From Sphingopyxis sp. (GTDB taxonomy: Bacteria > Pseudomonadota > Alphaproteobacteria > Sphingomonadales > Sphingomonadaceae): a stretch of DNA of 44,834 nt. The position numbers and the translations under genes were made by a program. The stretch covers positions 1 to 44,834 of the forward strand of contig JASBSJ010000076.1 in NCBI GenBank assembly GCA_030148985.1. Direction: 5' to 3'. Each line of letters starts with the position of its first letter. Positions within the stretch are counted from its first letter, which is position 1. The notes under the pieces are model-generated. The model did no database searches and was not told the origin of the DNA. It worked only from the letters and a program-made list of their open reading frames with translations. Below are positions 7,609 to 16,017 of the stretch, one piece after another.

Positions 7609-8712
7609 CTAACCGGCGCGGCCCGCACATTGCCCCGGCTCGCCGAGCAGCGACAGCGCGAGCGGCACCATGTCGCGCCGGAAAAATTCCTGCCGCGTCG
7701 TCGCCACTGCGACGACGCGCCGCTGCGCGACGTCATAATAGACGCCGGTGCCCCAGAAGCCGCTGTGCGAGAAAATATCGCCCTGCTGTCCCGGCTGCGC
7801 GAACAGGCCGAGGCGATAGCGATCGCCGCCTTCGTGCGTCCCCTTCGCCGTCATCAGCGCGAGCGTGGCGGGATCGTCGAAGACCCGCCCCTCGAACAGC
7901 GCGGCGAACAATGTCGCCAGATCGCGGACCGACATTACCAAACCGCCGCCGCCATAGAGATCGAACGAAGCATGGACATTCGACACGTCGCGGCCGTCGA
8001 TATGCTGGCGCGCGCGCGGCAGCGCCGACGCCGGCTGCGGCTCGAGCGTTTCCCACCAGGTCGAGGTCAGGCCCAGCTCGGCGAAGCGCAATTGCTCGCG
8101 CACCGCCGCGGCGAGCGATCGGCCCGTCAGCCGCTCGATGATGTCGCCGAGCAGGATGTAGCCGGTGTCCGAATATTGGAAACGCGTCCCGGGCGGGCTC
8201 TGCGGGTCGGCATATTCGGCCATCAGCGCGACCAGTTCCTTGCGCGTCCATTCGCGCCGCGGCGTCGCCAGCATCGCCGCGACATAACGCGGATCGCCGC
8301 CATGATCGTAAAGCCCTGCGCTGTGGCTGAGCAGGTGACGCACCGTGATCCGGCGCGGATCATAGCCGTCGGCGGACAGGATCGCCGCAAGGTCGGGATC
8401 GACCAGCCCGGCGATCGGCGCGTCGAGCGCGACGCGGCCCTGTTCGTAAAGCCGGAGCACGGTCGCGGCGACAAAGGTCTTGGTATTGCTGGCGATCCGC
8501 ACCGGCGTGTCGACGCTCATCGTGCGGGTCATCGCGGGGTCGGCCATGCCGGCCGCGGCCGTCAGCGCATCTGCCTTTCCGGCGCGCAGCGTATAGAGCG
8601 CAAATGGCGCCTCCGCGCGCGCGGCGATCGCGCCCAGTTCGGCCTGCTGCGCGGGGGGCGGCAGGGCCCCAACGGGCGTGCAAACCGCCGCAAGCGCCAT
8701 CAACACTGTCAT
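7609..8712 (-). CDS. serine hydrolase, class C beta-lactamase family
   Basis: Exported serine hydrolase of 367 residues. The start at 8712 is set by GGGAGG 6 nt upstream and leaves a short signal peptide (MTVLMALAAVCTPVGA). The SxxK motif is S75-N-T-K78, the second motif is Y180-S-D with TGYILLGDIIERLTG following, and a late HSGFWGTG supplies the third-motif region. This is the layout of the beta-lactamase/DD-peptidase/esterase EstB superfamily. It could be an esterase, a D-amino peptidase or a peptidoglycan enzyme; true beta-lactam resistance cannot be claimed from sequence. It stands alone and is divergent from the MerB-like gene. Confidence 0.9.
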   Translation of the reverse strand: MTVLMALAAVCTPVGALPPPAQQAELGAIAARAEAPFALYTLRAGKADALTAAAGMADPAMTRTMSVDTPVRIASNTKTFVAATVLRLYEQGRVALDAPIAGLVDPDLAAILSADGYDPRRITVRHLLSHSAGLYDHGGDPRYVAAMLATPRREWTRKELVALMAEYADPQSPPGTRFQYSDTGYILLGDIIERLTGRSLAAAVREQLRFAELGLTSTWWETLEPQPASALPRARQHIDGRDVSNVHASFDLYGGGGLVMSVRDLATLFAALFEGRVFDDPATLALMTAKGTHEGGDRYRLGLFAQPGQQGDIFSHSGFWGTGVYYDVAQRRVVAVATTRQEFFRRDMVPLALSLLGEPGQCAGRAG

Positions 8713-8997
8713 TCGAACCTCCCCATGGATATGTCGCGGCGCAAAACGCGCGCCCTGATCTAAACGGATTCGCGGTGCCGCAACCTTGCCTACGGCGCAC
8801 GGGCCCGAGCCCATAGCGACTGACGGTCGCATCATCCTCTCCGGCGCGCGCGCATCGCGGCGAACGGTCGAACGAAGCAGTCGAACGTCATCGACCGGAC
8901 ATTACGATCACTGGTTCGCGGAATCCGATCCCGCTAGCGTGCGCATCCCGACGCGATCGCCGATGCGCGACGCGCGGCAACCAGCCGGAGAGCGATC

Positions 8998-9675
8998 ATG
9001 GCAGCCACGCTGCAACAACAGGATTTGCGCGTCAGGGGCGAACTGACGCGCGCGATTGCCGCGCTGGGCCACGCGCCGCCGAATGCCGATCTTGCGGAAT
9101 TGTGCGACTGCCCGGTCGAAGCGGTCGAACAGTCACTCGACCGACTTCAGGATGCGCACTGCCTGCTGCTCCATCCGCACAGCCATAGGCCGTGGGCGGT
9201 CCATCCCTTTGCGCTTTCACCGGGATCCTGCTGGGTCGCGGCGGGGACGCGCGGCTGGTGGGCCAATTGTCTCTATTGTGCGATGGGGATCGTCGCCGCG
9301 GTCGATCTCGACGCCGACATCCACACCCGCCTCGGCGGCGAAAGCGAACCGCTCGTCGTCCGCATCCGCGGCGGGCGGGTGGAGAATGCGGCCTTCCTCT
9401 TCCACCTGTCGATCCCGGTCCGCCATTGGTGGGACAATGTCATCCACGCCTGCGCGACCTTTCAGCCGTTTCGCAGCGAAGCCGACATTGACGACTGGTG
9501 TCGGCGGCACGCGCTGCCCAAAGGGGCGGTGATGACCTCCGAGGCGCTATGGGCCTTTGCCACCGATTGGTATGGCGACTATGTCGCGAAACCGTGGCGC
9601 AAGCGCGATGCGGCCGAAATCGAGGCGATCTTTGCCCGCCACGGGCTGACCGACGCTTTCTGGACGCCGGGATGA
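8998..9675 (+). CDS. MerB-like (alkylmercury lyase family) protein
   Basis: Protein of 225 residues resembling organomercurial lyase MerB. An N-terminal helical domain (LADLAELCDCPVEAVEQSLD-like) is followed by the core with GSCWVAAGTRGWWANCLYCA and the second cysteine region VIHACATFQPF, then EALWAFATDWYGDY. MerB cleaves C-Hg bonds with two Cys and an Asp. Here Cys94 and Cys152 align with the catalytic pair, but the residue three after the first Cys, Asp in classical MerB, is Gly97. No merA, merT, merP or merR lies nearby; the next gene is a MarR regulator. It is a family homologue whose reaction may differ. GGAGAG precedes the ATG. Confidence 0.72.
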   Translation: MAATLQQQDLRVRGELTRAIAALGHAPPNADLAELCDCPVEAVEQSLDRLQDAHCLLLHPHSHRPWAVHPFALSPGSCWVAAGTRGWWANCLYCAMGIVAAVDLDADIHTRLGGESEPLVVRIRGGRVENAAFLFHLSIPVRHWWDNVIHACATFQPFRSEADIDDWCRRHALPKGAVMTSEALWAFATDWYGDYVAKPWRKRDAAEIEAIFARHGLTDAFWTPG

Positions 9676-9727
9676 CCGCCCGCGCTCGCCGCACCGGATC
9701 GCTTGCGCACCCTTGCCCGCGACACGG

Positions 9728-9747
9728 TTACATAATAGGCTATCTAA
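9728..9747 (+). promoter_or_regulatory. candidate MarR operator
   Basis: Imperfect inverted repeat TTACATA-ATAGGC-TATCTAA directly before the MarR start codon; the arms match at 6 of 7 positions. It contains ATAG-G-CTAT. Autoregulation by MarR is the simplest reading. Confidence 0.45.
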
Positions 9748-10233
9748 ATGGACTATCGCGCGCTCACCTTGGGATCGCTGCTTCGGCTGCTGCTCGAGCG
9801 GCTCGATCGCGACGTCGAGGCGGCCTATCGCGACAGCGGCCTTGCGTTCAAGCCGCGCTACACCTCGATCTGGCGCCTGCTGGCCGCGCGCGGCGAGGTG
9901 CGGGTCAGCGAGATTGTGCGTGCGATGGGGCTGTCGCAGCCCAGCATCACCAACACGCTGGCGGCAATGCGCAAGGATGGCCTGGTCGATGTGCGCCGCG
10001 GGACCGACGGGCGCGAGCGGCTCGTCGCGCTGAGCCAGAAGGCGCTGGCGCTGCACGACGATCTCGCGCGGCATTGGGCGCGAACCGCGGCGGCCGCGGC
10101 CTCGCTCGATGCCGACATCGGCGCGCCGCTGTCCGACACGCTGCGCGCCGCGCTGATTCAGCTCGACCGCGCCGGTTATCGGCAGCGGATCGAGGCCGCG
10201 CGCGGGGCGGACCCGGCCGACGCCGCGACCTGA
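9748..10233 (+). CDS. MarR-family regulator
   Basis: MarR-type winged-helix protein of 161 residues. The DNA-binding part runs from about residue 35 to 105: YTSIWRLLAARGEVRVSEIV, MGLSQPSITNTLAAMRKDGL, and the wing VDVRRGTDGRERLVALS. The flanking N- and C-terminal helices form the dimer interface. No ribosome site is evident because the palindrome abuts the ATG. The M28 peptidase gene follows 74 nt downstream and the MerB-like gene ends 72 nt upstream, so either could be a target. Confidence 0.92.
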   Translation: MDYRALTLGSLLRLLLERLDRDVEAAYRDSGLAFKPRYTSIWRLLAARGEVRVSEIVRAMGLSQPSITNTLAAMRKDGLVDVRRGTDGRERLVALSQKALALHDDLARHWARTAAAAASLDADIGAPLSDTLRAALIQLDRAGYRQRIEAARGADPADAAT

Positions 10234-10307
10234 ATAACCCGGCGCACGCGGCAAATGCCGTTTCGCTCTCCCCTTCCTCCACTTGCCGATAATCGAAAGG
10301 TTCCCCC

Positions 10308-11933
10308 ATGCCTGCCCTCTCCCGCCTGACCCTTGCCACCGCCATCGCCCTCCTCCCGCTTTCAGCGTCCGCCGACGAGCGCGACGCGCTGGCCGACGCC
10401 GTCAAGGCGCACACTGTCTTTCTGGCCCACGACCTTTTGGAGGGCCGCGATACGGGATCCAAAGGCTTCGACATCGCCGCCGAATATGTGGCGGCCCAGT
10501 TCCTCGCCGCGGGGATCGAGGCGGGCGGCACCAGCGGTTATTTTCAGCCCGTTCCGCTGCGCCGCCGCACGCTGCTGGCGGCCGATCTGTCGCTGACGAT
10601 CGGATCGGAAACGGTGCCGCTGACCAATGGCGACACGGTCGCGATCGACGCCAGCGCCTATCGGCAGCAGGAAAGCCTCGACCTGCCGCTCGTCTTCGTC
10701 GGCTGGGGGATCACCGCGCCCGAACTCGGGCTCGACGATTATCGCGGCCTCGACGTGCGCGGCAAGGCGGTCGTCCTGATCGAAGGCGCGCCGCCGTCGC
10801 TGCCGGGGGCGCTTCGCGCGCATTACAGCTGGGTGCAGCAAAAGGAACGCATGGCCGCCGCCGCGGGCGCCGCGGCGATTGTCACGATCAAAAGCCCCGC
10901 GCGCGAACGCTTTTCGCCATGGGATCTGACGCGGCAGTTCCGCCCGCGTCCCGCGGTTCACTGGCGCGCGGCGGAGGCGAGCCATGCCCCCGCGGTGCAG
11001 GCGACGATCTCGCTCTCGCCCGTCATGGCGACCCGGCTGTTCAAGGCCAATGGCATCGATCTCGCGCGCCTCTACGCCGATGCCGACACCAAGGCGCCGA
11101 AAGGCCGGCCGCTCGATGCGACGATCCGCGTCGCGCGCAGCTCGCAGCATGAGGACATCAGCTCGCCCAATGTCGTCGGCCTGCTGCCCGGCACCGATCC
11201 GGCGCTAAAGGATGAATATGTCCTCGTCCTCGCGCACCTCGACCATGTCGGCGTCGGCCAGCCGGTCGACGGCGACGCCATCTATAATGGCGCGATCGAC
11301 AATGCGGGCGGCGTCGCGGTGATGATCGAGGCGGCGCGGGCGCTGCGCGCGAAGGGCGTCAAGCGGTCGATCCTGTTCGTCGCAACCACCGGCGAGGAAA
11401 AGGGCCTGATCGGCGCCGATTATTTTTCGGCCTTCCCGACCGTGCCGCTGGACAAGATCGTCGCGGCGATCAGCGTCGACGGGCTGATGGCGTGGCACGA
11501 TTTCGAAGACATCGTCGCGCTCGGCGCCGACCATTCGACGCTGGGCGCCGCATCGGCCGCCGCCGCGGCGTCGATCGGCGCGCGCCATGTGCCCGACCCG
11601 ATCCCCGAACGCGGCAATCTGGCGCTCAGCGATCAATATCCGTTCCTGCGCGCGGGCATCCCCGTCCTATTCCCCAACCCCGGCCCGCGCGATCCCGCGA
11701 CGGGCGCCGCCGAGCATCCCACCTGGACCGCCTATGAAACGCACAGCTATCACAAGCCGTCCGACGAAAGCTCGCTGCCGATCCGCTGGGACGTCGCGGC
11801 GCGCTGGGCGCGCTATATCGAAGGCACGCTGGCCAACATCGCCGACGGGCCGCGGCCGGAGTGGTATGAGGGCGACGCGCTGGCCAAGGGCTTTGCCCCC
11901 GACCGGCCGCGCGCCAAAAAGCCGCGCGACTGA
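10308..11933 (+). CDS. M28-family zinc aminopeptidase, exported
   Basis: Metallopeptidase of 541 residues with a signal peptide (MPALSRLTLATAIALLPLSA). A PA-type inserted domain lies around residues 120-200 (LVFVGWGITAPELGLDDYRG, GAAAIVTI). The catalytic domain carries the M28 zinc ligands and base: H310 in HLDH, D331 in GAIDNAGG, E363-E364 in TGEEKG, D391 and H482 in HSYHKPSDE. All key residues are present. Such enzymes release N-terminal amino acids from peptides in the periplasm or outside the cell. It is the last gene of the rightward stretch and faces the S41 peptidase gene tail to tail. Confidence 0.95.
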   Translation: MPALSRLTLATAIALLPLSASADERDALADAVKAHTVFLAHDLLEGRDTGSKGFDIAAEYVAAQFLAAGIEAGGTSGYFQPVPLRRRTLLAADLSLTIGSETVPLTNGDTVAIDASAYRQQESLDLPLVFVGWGITAPELGLDDYRGLDVRGKAVVLIEGAPPSLPGALRAHYSWVQQKERMAAAAGAAAIVTIKSPARERFSPWDLTRQFRPRPAVHWRAAEASHAPAVQATISLSPVMATRLFKANGIDLARLYADADTKAPKGRPLDATIRVARSSQHEDISSPNVVGLLPGTDPALKDEYVLVLAHLDHVGVGQPVDGDAIYNGAIDNAGGVAVMIEAARALRAKGVKRSILFVATTGEEKGLIGADYFSAFPTVPLDKIVAAISVDGLMAWHDFEDIVALGADHSTLGAASAAAAASIGARHVPDPIPERGNLALSDQYPFLRAGIPVLFPNPGPRDPATGAAEHPTWTAYETHSYHKPSDESSLPIRWDVAARWARYIEGTLANIADGPRPEWYEGDALAKGFAPDRPRAKKPRD

Positions 11934-11969
11934 TGCCGCGCGGCGCCCGCTAAAGCACCGCCGCGCGCG

Positions 11970-12893
11970 TCACTTCGCGGGCGGCGATGGCTTCGCAGCG
12001 ATCAGCATCCGGGCAACGAACAACGGATCGTCGCCGCCGCTGCGGTCGGGCTGAACCCCCTTGCCTTCCCAATTATCCTTGCTGATGCGGTTGACGGGCC
12101 GCGCGCTGGGGATGACGACCTGATAATCGTCCCCCAGCGGCACCGGATCGCCGAACATATTCGCTGCCCCGGCGCTCCGCGCCCCGACGACCAGCGCCCG
12201 TTTCTCCATCTGGAGCGCATAGGCGACAAATTCGGATGCCGATGCCGATCGCCGGTCGACGATCACAACGATCGGCAGATCGCTACGTAGCGGCGGCAGC
12301 TCGGCCTCGGGGAGCGGCTCGACTGTAGTGCTGTCGCGTCGCTCGATCGCCTGCACCGACCGCACGTCGGCGTCGAGGGCCGAGCGCACGATCTGCGCCG
12401 CGGGCGCACCGTCGCCGCCGCCATTCAGGCGCAGATCGATGATCAGCCCATCGGCGTCGCCAAGCAGGGCCCACGCCGCGCGATATTTCTCGCGCGCGAT
12501 GTCCCATGAATAAAAGCTCGAAATGCGGATATAGCCGACATTACCCTCGAGCACGCTCACCTCGCGGATTCCGGCGTTGGCCGCCTTCGAACCCGCGCGC
12601 CAGGCCATCAACCAGTCGTCGCCGTCGCGCGCACCCGCGCGTTCGACGTGAAAATGCCCGTCGAAACGGTCGAGGTCGCGATTGAGCCGGTCGAGGAAGG
12701 CGGGTTCGTCGTCGCAGCTGGCCCGATAACGCCCCTCGTTCCGCCAGGCGCGAAGCTGCGCGCCAATATCGCGCGCATCCGCCTCCACGACGTAGCGGGT
12801 TTCGACCGCGCTCGCCAACTGCGCCAGCAGTGCATCTTGTTTCGGGCAGTCGGGCACCGCCGACGCCAGCAGCAGAAAAGACAGGACCGACAT
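11970..12893 (-). CDS. S41-family peptidase-like protein, exported
   Basis: Protein of 307 residues with a signal peptide (MSVLSFLLLASAVPDC). The S41 (C-terminal-processing/tricorn-like) core is visible: VGYIRISSFYSWD, GLIIDLRLNGGGDGAPA, and the nucleophile region VDRRSASASEFVAYALQ. The length fits short S41 proteins without a PDZ domain. The substrate is unknown. GGAG lies 7 nt before the ATG. It is expressed leftward from a promoter with a palindrome in its spacer. Confidence 0.88.
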   Translation of the reverse strand: MSVLSFLLLASAVPDCPKQDALLAQLASAVETRYVVEADARDIGAQLRAWRNEGRYRASCDDEPAFLDRLNRDLDRFDGHFHVERAGARDGDDWLMAWRAGSKAANAGIREVSVLEGNVGYIRISSFYSWDIAREKYRAAWALLGDADGLIIDLRLNGGGDGAPAAQIVRSALDADVRSVQAIERRDSTTVEPLPEAELPPLRSDLPIVVIVDRRSASASEFVAYALQMEKRALVVGARSAGAANMFGDPVPLGDDYQVVIPSARPVNRISKDNWEGKGVQPDRSGGDDPLFVARMLIAAKPSPPAK

Positions 12894-12918
12894 GAAAACT
12901 CCTTGATCGATGATGTTA

Positions 12919-12946
12919 TGTATAGCTAGCTATATAAATGAGTCAA
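12919..12946 (-). promoter_or_regulatory. S41 gene promoter with embedded palindrome
   Basis: On the leftward strand TTGACT (plus 12941-12946) and TATACA (plus 12919-12924) are 16 nt apart. The perfect 14-bp palindrome TATAGCTAGCTATA (12921-12934) overlaps the -10 and spacer, the usual place for a repressor site. Its ATAGC/GCTAT core resembles the site before the MarR gene. Confidence 0.6.
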
Positions 12947-13106
12947 ACCTCTCCCGGTGGCAAGCGCATTCAGCGGTTCGAAACGACCATTGGCCGCACA
13001 GGCATCGCCATCGCGACGCCCAGTCGCGATGGAAGGTCGCTTCGCCGACCGCGCGAGCATCTCCGCAAATGCCATCATAGCCCATTGAAACCTCACCACA
13101 TCCGCC

Positions 13107-14033
13107 ATGACTGATCCCCGCAAAAACGGCGATTCTCACGAGCCCGCGACGGAGCCCGCGCCGCCCCGGTCCAAAAGCGAGCTGGTCGGGCAATTGCGCG
13201 ACCTCGGCGTCCGGCCCGGCGATACGGTGATGCCGCACGTGTCGCTGCGCTCCGTCGGGCCGCTGGCGGACGGACCGCGGACGCTCGTCGATGCGCTGGT
13301 CGAGGCCGTCGGGCCGACCGGGAATATCCTCGCCTTCGTCTCGTGGCGCGATTCGCCCTACGAACAGACGCTGGGTCATGATGCGCCGCCCGCGGACATC
13401 GCCCAAAGCTGGCCCGCGTTCGACCCCGATCATGCGCCCGCCTATCCGGGCTTTGGGGCGATCAACGAATTTATCCGAACCTATCCGGGATGTCGGCGCA
13501 GCGCCCATCCCGACGCATCGATGGCGGCGATCGGGCCCGATGCGCCGTGGCTGGTGGCGCCGCATGATATGGGCGCCGCTTATGGCCCCGGCTCGCCGAT
13601 CGCGCGTTTTCTCGCGCTCGCGGGAAAAATCCTGTCGATCGGCGCCGGGCCCGATGCAGTCACCGCGCTCCATTATGCCGAAGCGGTGGCGCGGATCGAG
13701 AGCAAGCGCCGCGTCACTTATTCGATGCCGTTGCTGCGCGAAGGCAAGCGCATCTGGGTCACCGAGTCCGACTGGGATTCGAACGGCATCCTCGACGAAT
13801 ATGCCGCGCCCGACGGCCCCGACGCGGTCGAACGGATCGCGCGCGACTATCTCGCCCGCACCAGGGTTGCGCAAGGCCCGGTCGGCGGCGCGCAATCGCG
13901 GCTGATCGACGCGGCCGACATCGTCTCCTTCGGCATCGAATGGCTCGAGGCGCGCCACGCCGCTCCGCGGCAGCATCGCGAAACCCAAATCGACGCCCCG
14001 GCTGAATCGTCCGTCCCCCCTAGCTGTCGATAA
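13107..14033 (+). CDS. AAC(3)-family N-acetyltransferase
   Basis: Protein of 308 residues of the aminoglycoside 3-N-acetyltransferase family. Diagnostic stretches are LRDLGVRPGDTVMPHVSLRS, LVDALVEAVGPTGNILAF, CRRSAHPDASMAAIGPDAPW and YGPGSPIARFLALAGKILSI. The region HVSLRSVG corresponds to the HSSLSSLG acetyl-CoA site, and HPDAS corresponds to the catalytic His segment. Chromosomal relatives often act on other amines, so clinical resistance should not be assumed. The hydrophilic N-terminal 25 residues and C-terminal tail are extra. The gene precedes a small membrane protein gene by 13 nt. Confidence 0.88.
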   Translation: MTDPRKNGDSHEPATEPAPPRSKSELVGQLRDLGVRPGDTVMPHVSLRSVGPLADGPRTLVDALVEAVGPTGNILAFVSWRDSPYEQTLGHDAPPADIAQSWPAFDPDHAPAYPGFGAINEFIRTYPGCRRSAHPDASMAAIGPDAPWLVAPHDMGAAYGPGSPIARFLALAGKILSIGAGPDAVTALHYAEAVARIESKRRVTYSMPLLREGKRIWVTESDWDSNGILDEYAAPDGPDAVERIARDYLARTRVAQGPVGGAQSRLIDAADIVSFGIEWLEARHAAPRQHRETQIDAPAESSVPPSCR

Positions 14034-14046
14034 TAGGAATCCCCCC

Positions 14047-14436
14047 ATGGTCGCAAAACGCCTCCCCGAACTCTTCCTCCTGACCGCCGCATTGTCGCTC
14101 CTTGCCGGCGTCGCGATGGGCCTTTCCATGGGCGCGACGCACGATTATGCGCTGCGCCCCGTCCATGCCCACACCAACCTGGTCGGCTGGGTCAGCATCG
14201 CCCTCTTCGGCCTGACCTATCGCGGTTACCGCACGCACATCCGGACGTCGGCGGCGACGCTCCACCTGTTCGTCTCGGCGGCGTCCGCTCTCCTCTTTCC
14301 GCTGGGGCTGTGGCTTGAACTGAGCATGGGAGAGGCGCGCCTGATCGCCGCCGCCTCGCTGCTCTGGCTGCTCGCCTGCCTGCAATATCTGGCGTTCGTC
14401 GTGCGCATCACGCGCGCACCGGCCGACGAAGCATGA
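14047..14436 (+). CDS. small four-helix membrane protein, haem-copper oxidase subunit I-like
   Basis: Protein of 129 residues with about four membrane helices (LFLLTAALSLLAGVAMGLSM, NLVGWVSIALFGLTY, LHLFVSAASALLFPLGLWL, LIAAASLLWLLACLQYLAFV). The segment PVHAHTNLVGWVS resembles a histidine-bearing helix of cytochrome oxidase subunit I/CcoN-like proteins. It is far too short to be an oxidase. Its function is unknown; two conserved-looking His residues could bind haem or metal. It lies 13 nt after the AAC(3)-like gene and 28 nt before the DUF1993 gene, so all three are probably one operon. Confidence 0.7.
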   Translation: MVAKRLPELFLLTAALSLLAGVAMGLSMGATHDYALRPVHAHTNLVGWVSIALFGLTYRGYRTHIRTSAATLHLFVSAASALLFPLGLWLELSMGEARLIAAASLLWLLACLQYLAFVVRITRAPADEA

Positions 14437-14464
14437 TTTCGGCGCCCTTGCCGCGGAGGATATG

Positions 14465-15088
14465 ATGACAATCGGCCGACTGATCGTCCCGCTTTTCGCG
14501 CAGATGCTCGAAGCATTGCTCAGCCAGCTTCACCGCGCGCAAGACCATATGAAGGGCACGCCCGAACATTATGACGCGCTCGCGGAGCGCCGCCTGGCCG
14601 ACGACATGTATCCGCTGCGCGACCAGATCCGCCTCATTTGCCTGCACGCGGTCGAAACTGTTGCGCGGCTTCAGGGCAAGGCGGTTCCTGACTTTGCCCG
14701 GTCCGCGTCGCTCGCCGAGGCGGAGCGCAGCATCCGCGTCGCGCTGTCGGTCGTCGAGGCGGTGTGCGAACATGATCTCGACGCCGCCGCGTCGCGGTTG
14801 ATCCGGGTCGAGATCGCGCCCGGCCTCGCCTTTCGGTTGACCGGCATCGACTACGTCCGCGACTGGGCAATCCCCCAATTCCATTTCCACCTGGTCACGG
14901 CCTATGCGATCATGCGCAGTGCCGGTATCCCGCTGGGTAAAATGGATTATGCCGGGCATATGTTTCGGCACCTCGAGCGGCCGCGCGTCCGATCAGGTCC
15001 ACAGCGCGGTCGCTTCGTTGATGACGAGGTCGGGACGTTCTTCGGTGAAGAACAGCTTGGCACCCTCGACCAGCCGGATGCCGCGTGA
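14465..15088 (+). CDS. DUF1993-family protein
   Basis: Protein of 207 residues. The family pattern is clear: LIVPLFAQMLEALLSQL, LADDMYPLRDQIRLICLHAV, and near the usual end FHFHLVTAYAIMRSAG then IPLGKMDYAG. Such proteins are DinB-like four-helix bundles of unknown function. The second of two adjacent ATGs is preferred because GGAGG lies 5 nt upstream. The last 35 or so residues go beyond the usual family end and overlap the convergent hydrolase gene by 96 bp; they may simply be read-through of an open frame. Confidence 0.85.
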   Translation: MTIGRLIVPLFAQMLEALLSQLHRAQDHMKGTPEHYDALAERRLADDMYPLRDQIRLICLHAVETVARLQGKAVPDFARSASLAEAERSIRVALSVVEAVCEHDLDAAASRLIRVEIAPGLAFRLTGIDYVRDWAIPQFHFHLVTAYAIMRSAGIPLGKMDYAGHMFRHLERPRVRSGPQRGRFVDDEVGTFFGEEQLGTLDQPDAA

Positions 15089-15940
15089 CGCGGGAAAGGT
15101 CCGGTCCAGCCATTCGGCCCAGGCGACCGAAAAATGAATATCGCCCGTGCCCCATATCATCCGCACTGGCCCCCGATAGGCCCGCAACCGGTCCTCGATC
15201 GCCGGCAGGGGATTGGGCTCGAACGCCACGCCATATTGCTGAAACTGCCTGCGCCGCCGCGGCGACGACAGAAGCGGCGTAAAATAATGGCGCATCGCCT
15301 CCTCCGTCAGATTCGCAGGGTCGGTGTAGCAGATATGCCCCAGCCCCATTGGCGATACCGAAAACCCCGGTTCGTCCAGATGCCGCGCGATCAGATCGGC
15401 GAGTGCCCCGGCGCGCGCCGCCTCGATCGCCGACTTGAGCGCCTCGGGCGGACTGTTCGTGTGCGTGTCGCCATTGGTCAGCAGCATCGTATCGACGCGG
15501 TGCGGATGGTGTGCGGCCAGCAACTGAGCGATCGCGGTGCCGCTGTCGTTGGCGACAAGGTCGGCGGACGCGATCTCCAGCCGGTCCATCAGCGCGACGA
15601 TCATGTCCGCCTGCGCCGCCGGGCTCAGATCCTGCTCGGCCGCCACCTCGCTGTAGCCGAGGCCCATCAGGTCGGGGACGATGCATCGGCGAAGTGCAGA
15701 AAGCGCGGGCACCGACTGGCGCCAGTGAAAGCCGTTCAGCGGCCAGCCGTGAAGGAAGATCGCCGCGCGCGGATGCAACCCCGCCTCGAACACCGCAATC
15801 TGTCCTTGCGGCAGCGCGACCGGGCGGCGCCCTGCGGCATAGTCGCCCGGCGACAGGCTGGGCAGCCGCGACGGCTGTGTCCCGGTGACGCCCGACGCGG
15901 CCAGCGCGACACCCATCTTCAACAATTCGCGTCGAACCAT
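14993..15940 (-). CDS. alpha/beta hydrolase with Asp nucleophile region, exported
   Basis: Hydrolase of 315 residues. The ATG at 15940 begins a signal peptide (MVRRELLKMGVALAASG) with an Arg pair, possibly Tat; the upstream in-frame ATG at 16006 lacks this. The oxyanion region is FLHGWPLNGFHW. The nucleophile elbow reads VANDSGTA, placing Asp at the nucleophile position as in haloalkane dehalogenases and epoxide hydrolases. The acid region is IWGTGDIHF. Where the catalytic His normally sits (GxGHxxxxExP) the protein has GAKLFFTEERPD, so Leu stands in place of His. Either another His serves or the chemistry is altered. It is divergent from an HxlR regulator. Confidence 0.85.
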   Translation of the reverse strand: MVRRELLKMGVALAASGVTGTQPSRLPSLSPGDYAAGRRPVALPQGQIAVFEAGLHPRAAIFLHGWPLNGFHWRQSVPALSALRRCIVPDLMGLGYSEVAAEQDLSPAAQADMIVALMDRLEIASADLVANDSGTAIAQLLAAHHPHRVDTMLLTNGDTHTNSPPEALKSAIEAARAGALADLIARHLDEPGFSVSPMGLGHICYTDPANLTEEAMRHYFTPLLSSPRRRRQFQQYGVAFEPNPLPAIEDRLRAYRGPVRMIWGTGDIHFSVAWAEWLDRTFPASRGIRLVEGAKLFFTEERPDLVINEATALWT

Positions 15941-16017
15941 TATCCCTTGCTCCCCTACATGATGCGAGTCGCGAGCCGGATAGGGCAGCGGTACGTTCCT
16001 ATCCAAACGGGAAGCAG

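Noticed and set aside
8998-9675. Part of a mercury-resistance operon
   Set aside because: No merR, merT, merP or merA-like gene is nearby and the Asp of classical MerB is missing, so only a family-level call is made.
13107-14033. Acquired aminoglycoside-resistance gene
   Set aside because: Its base use matches the neighbours and no mobile element flanks it; it looks like a resident AAC(3)-family gene.
12930-14129. 399-codon minus-strand frame
   Set aside because: Antisense shadow of the AAC(3)-like gene; the plus-strand frame has clear family motifs.
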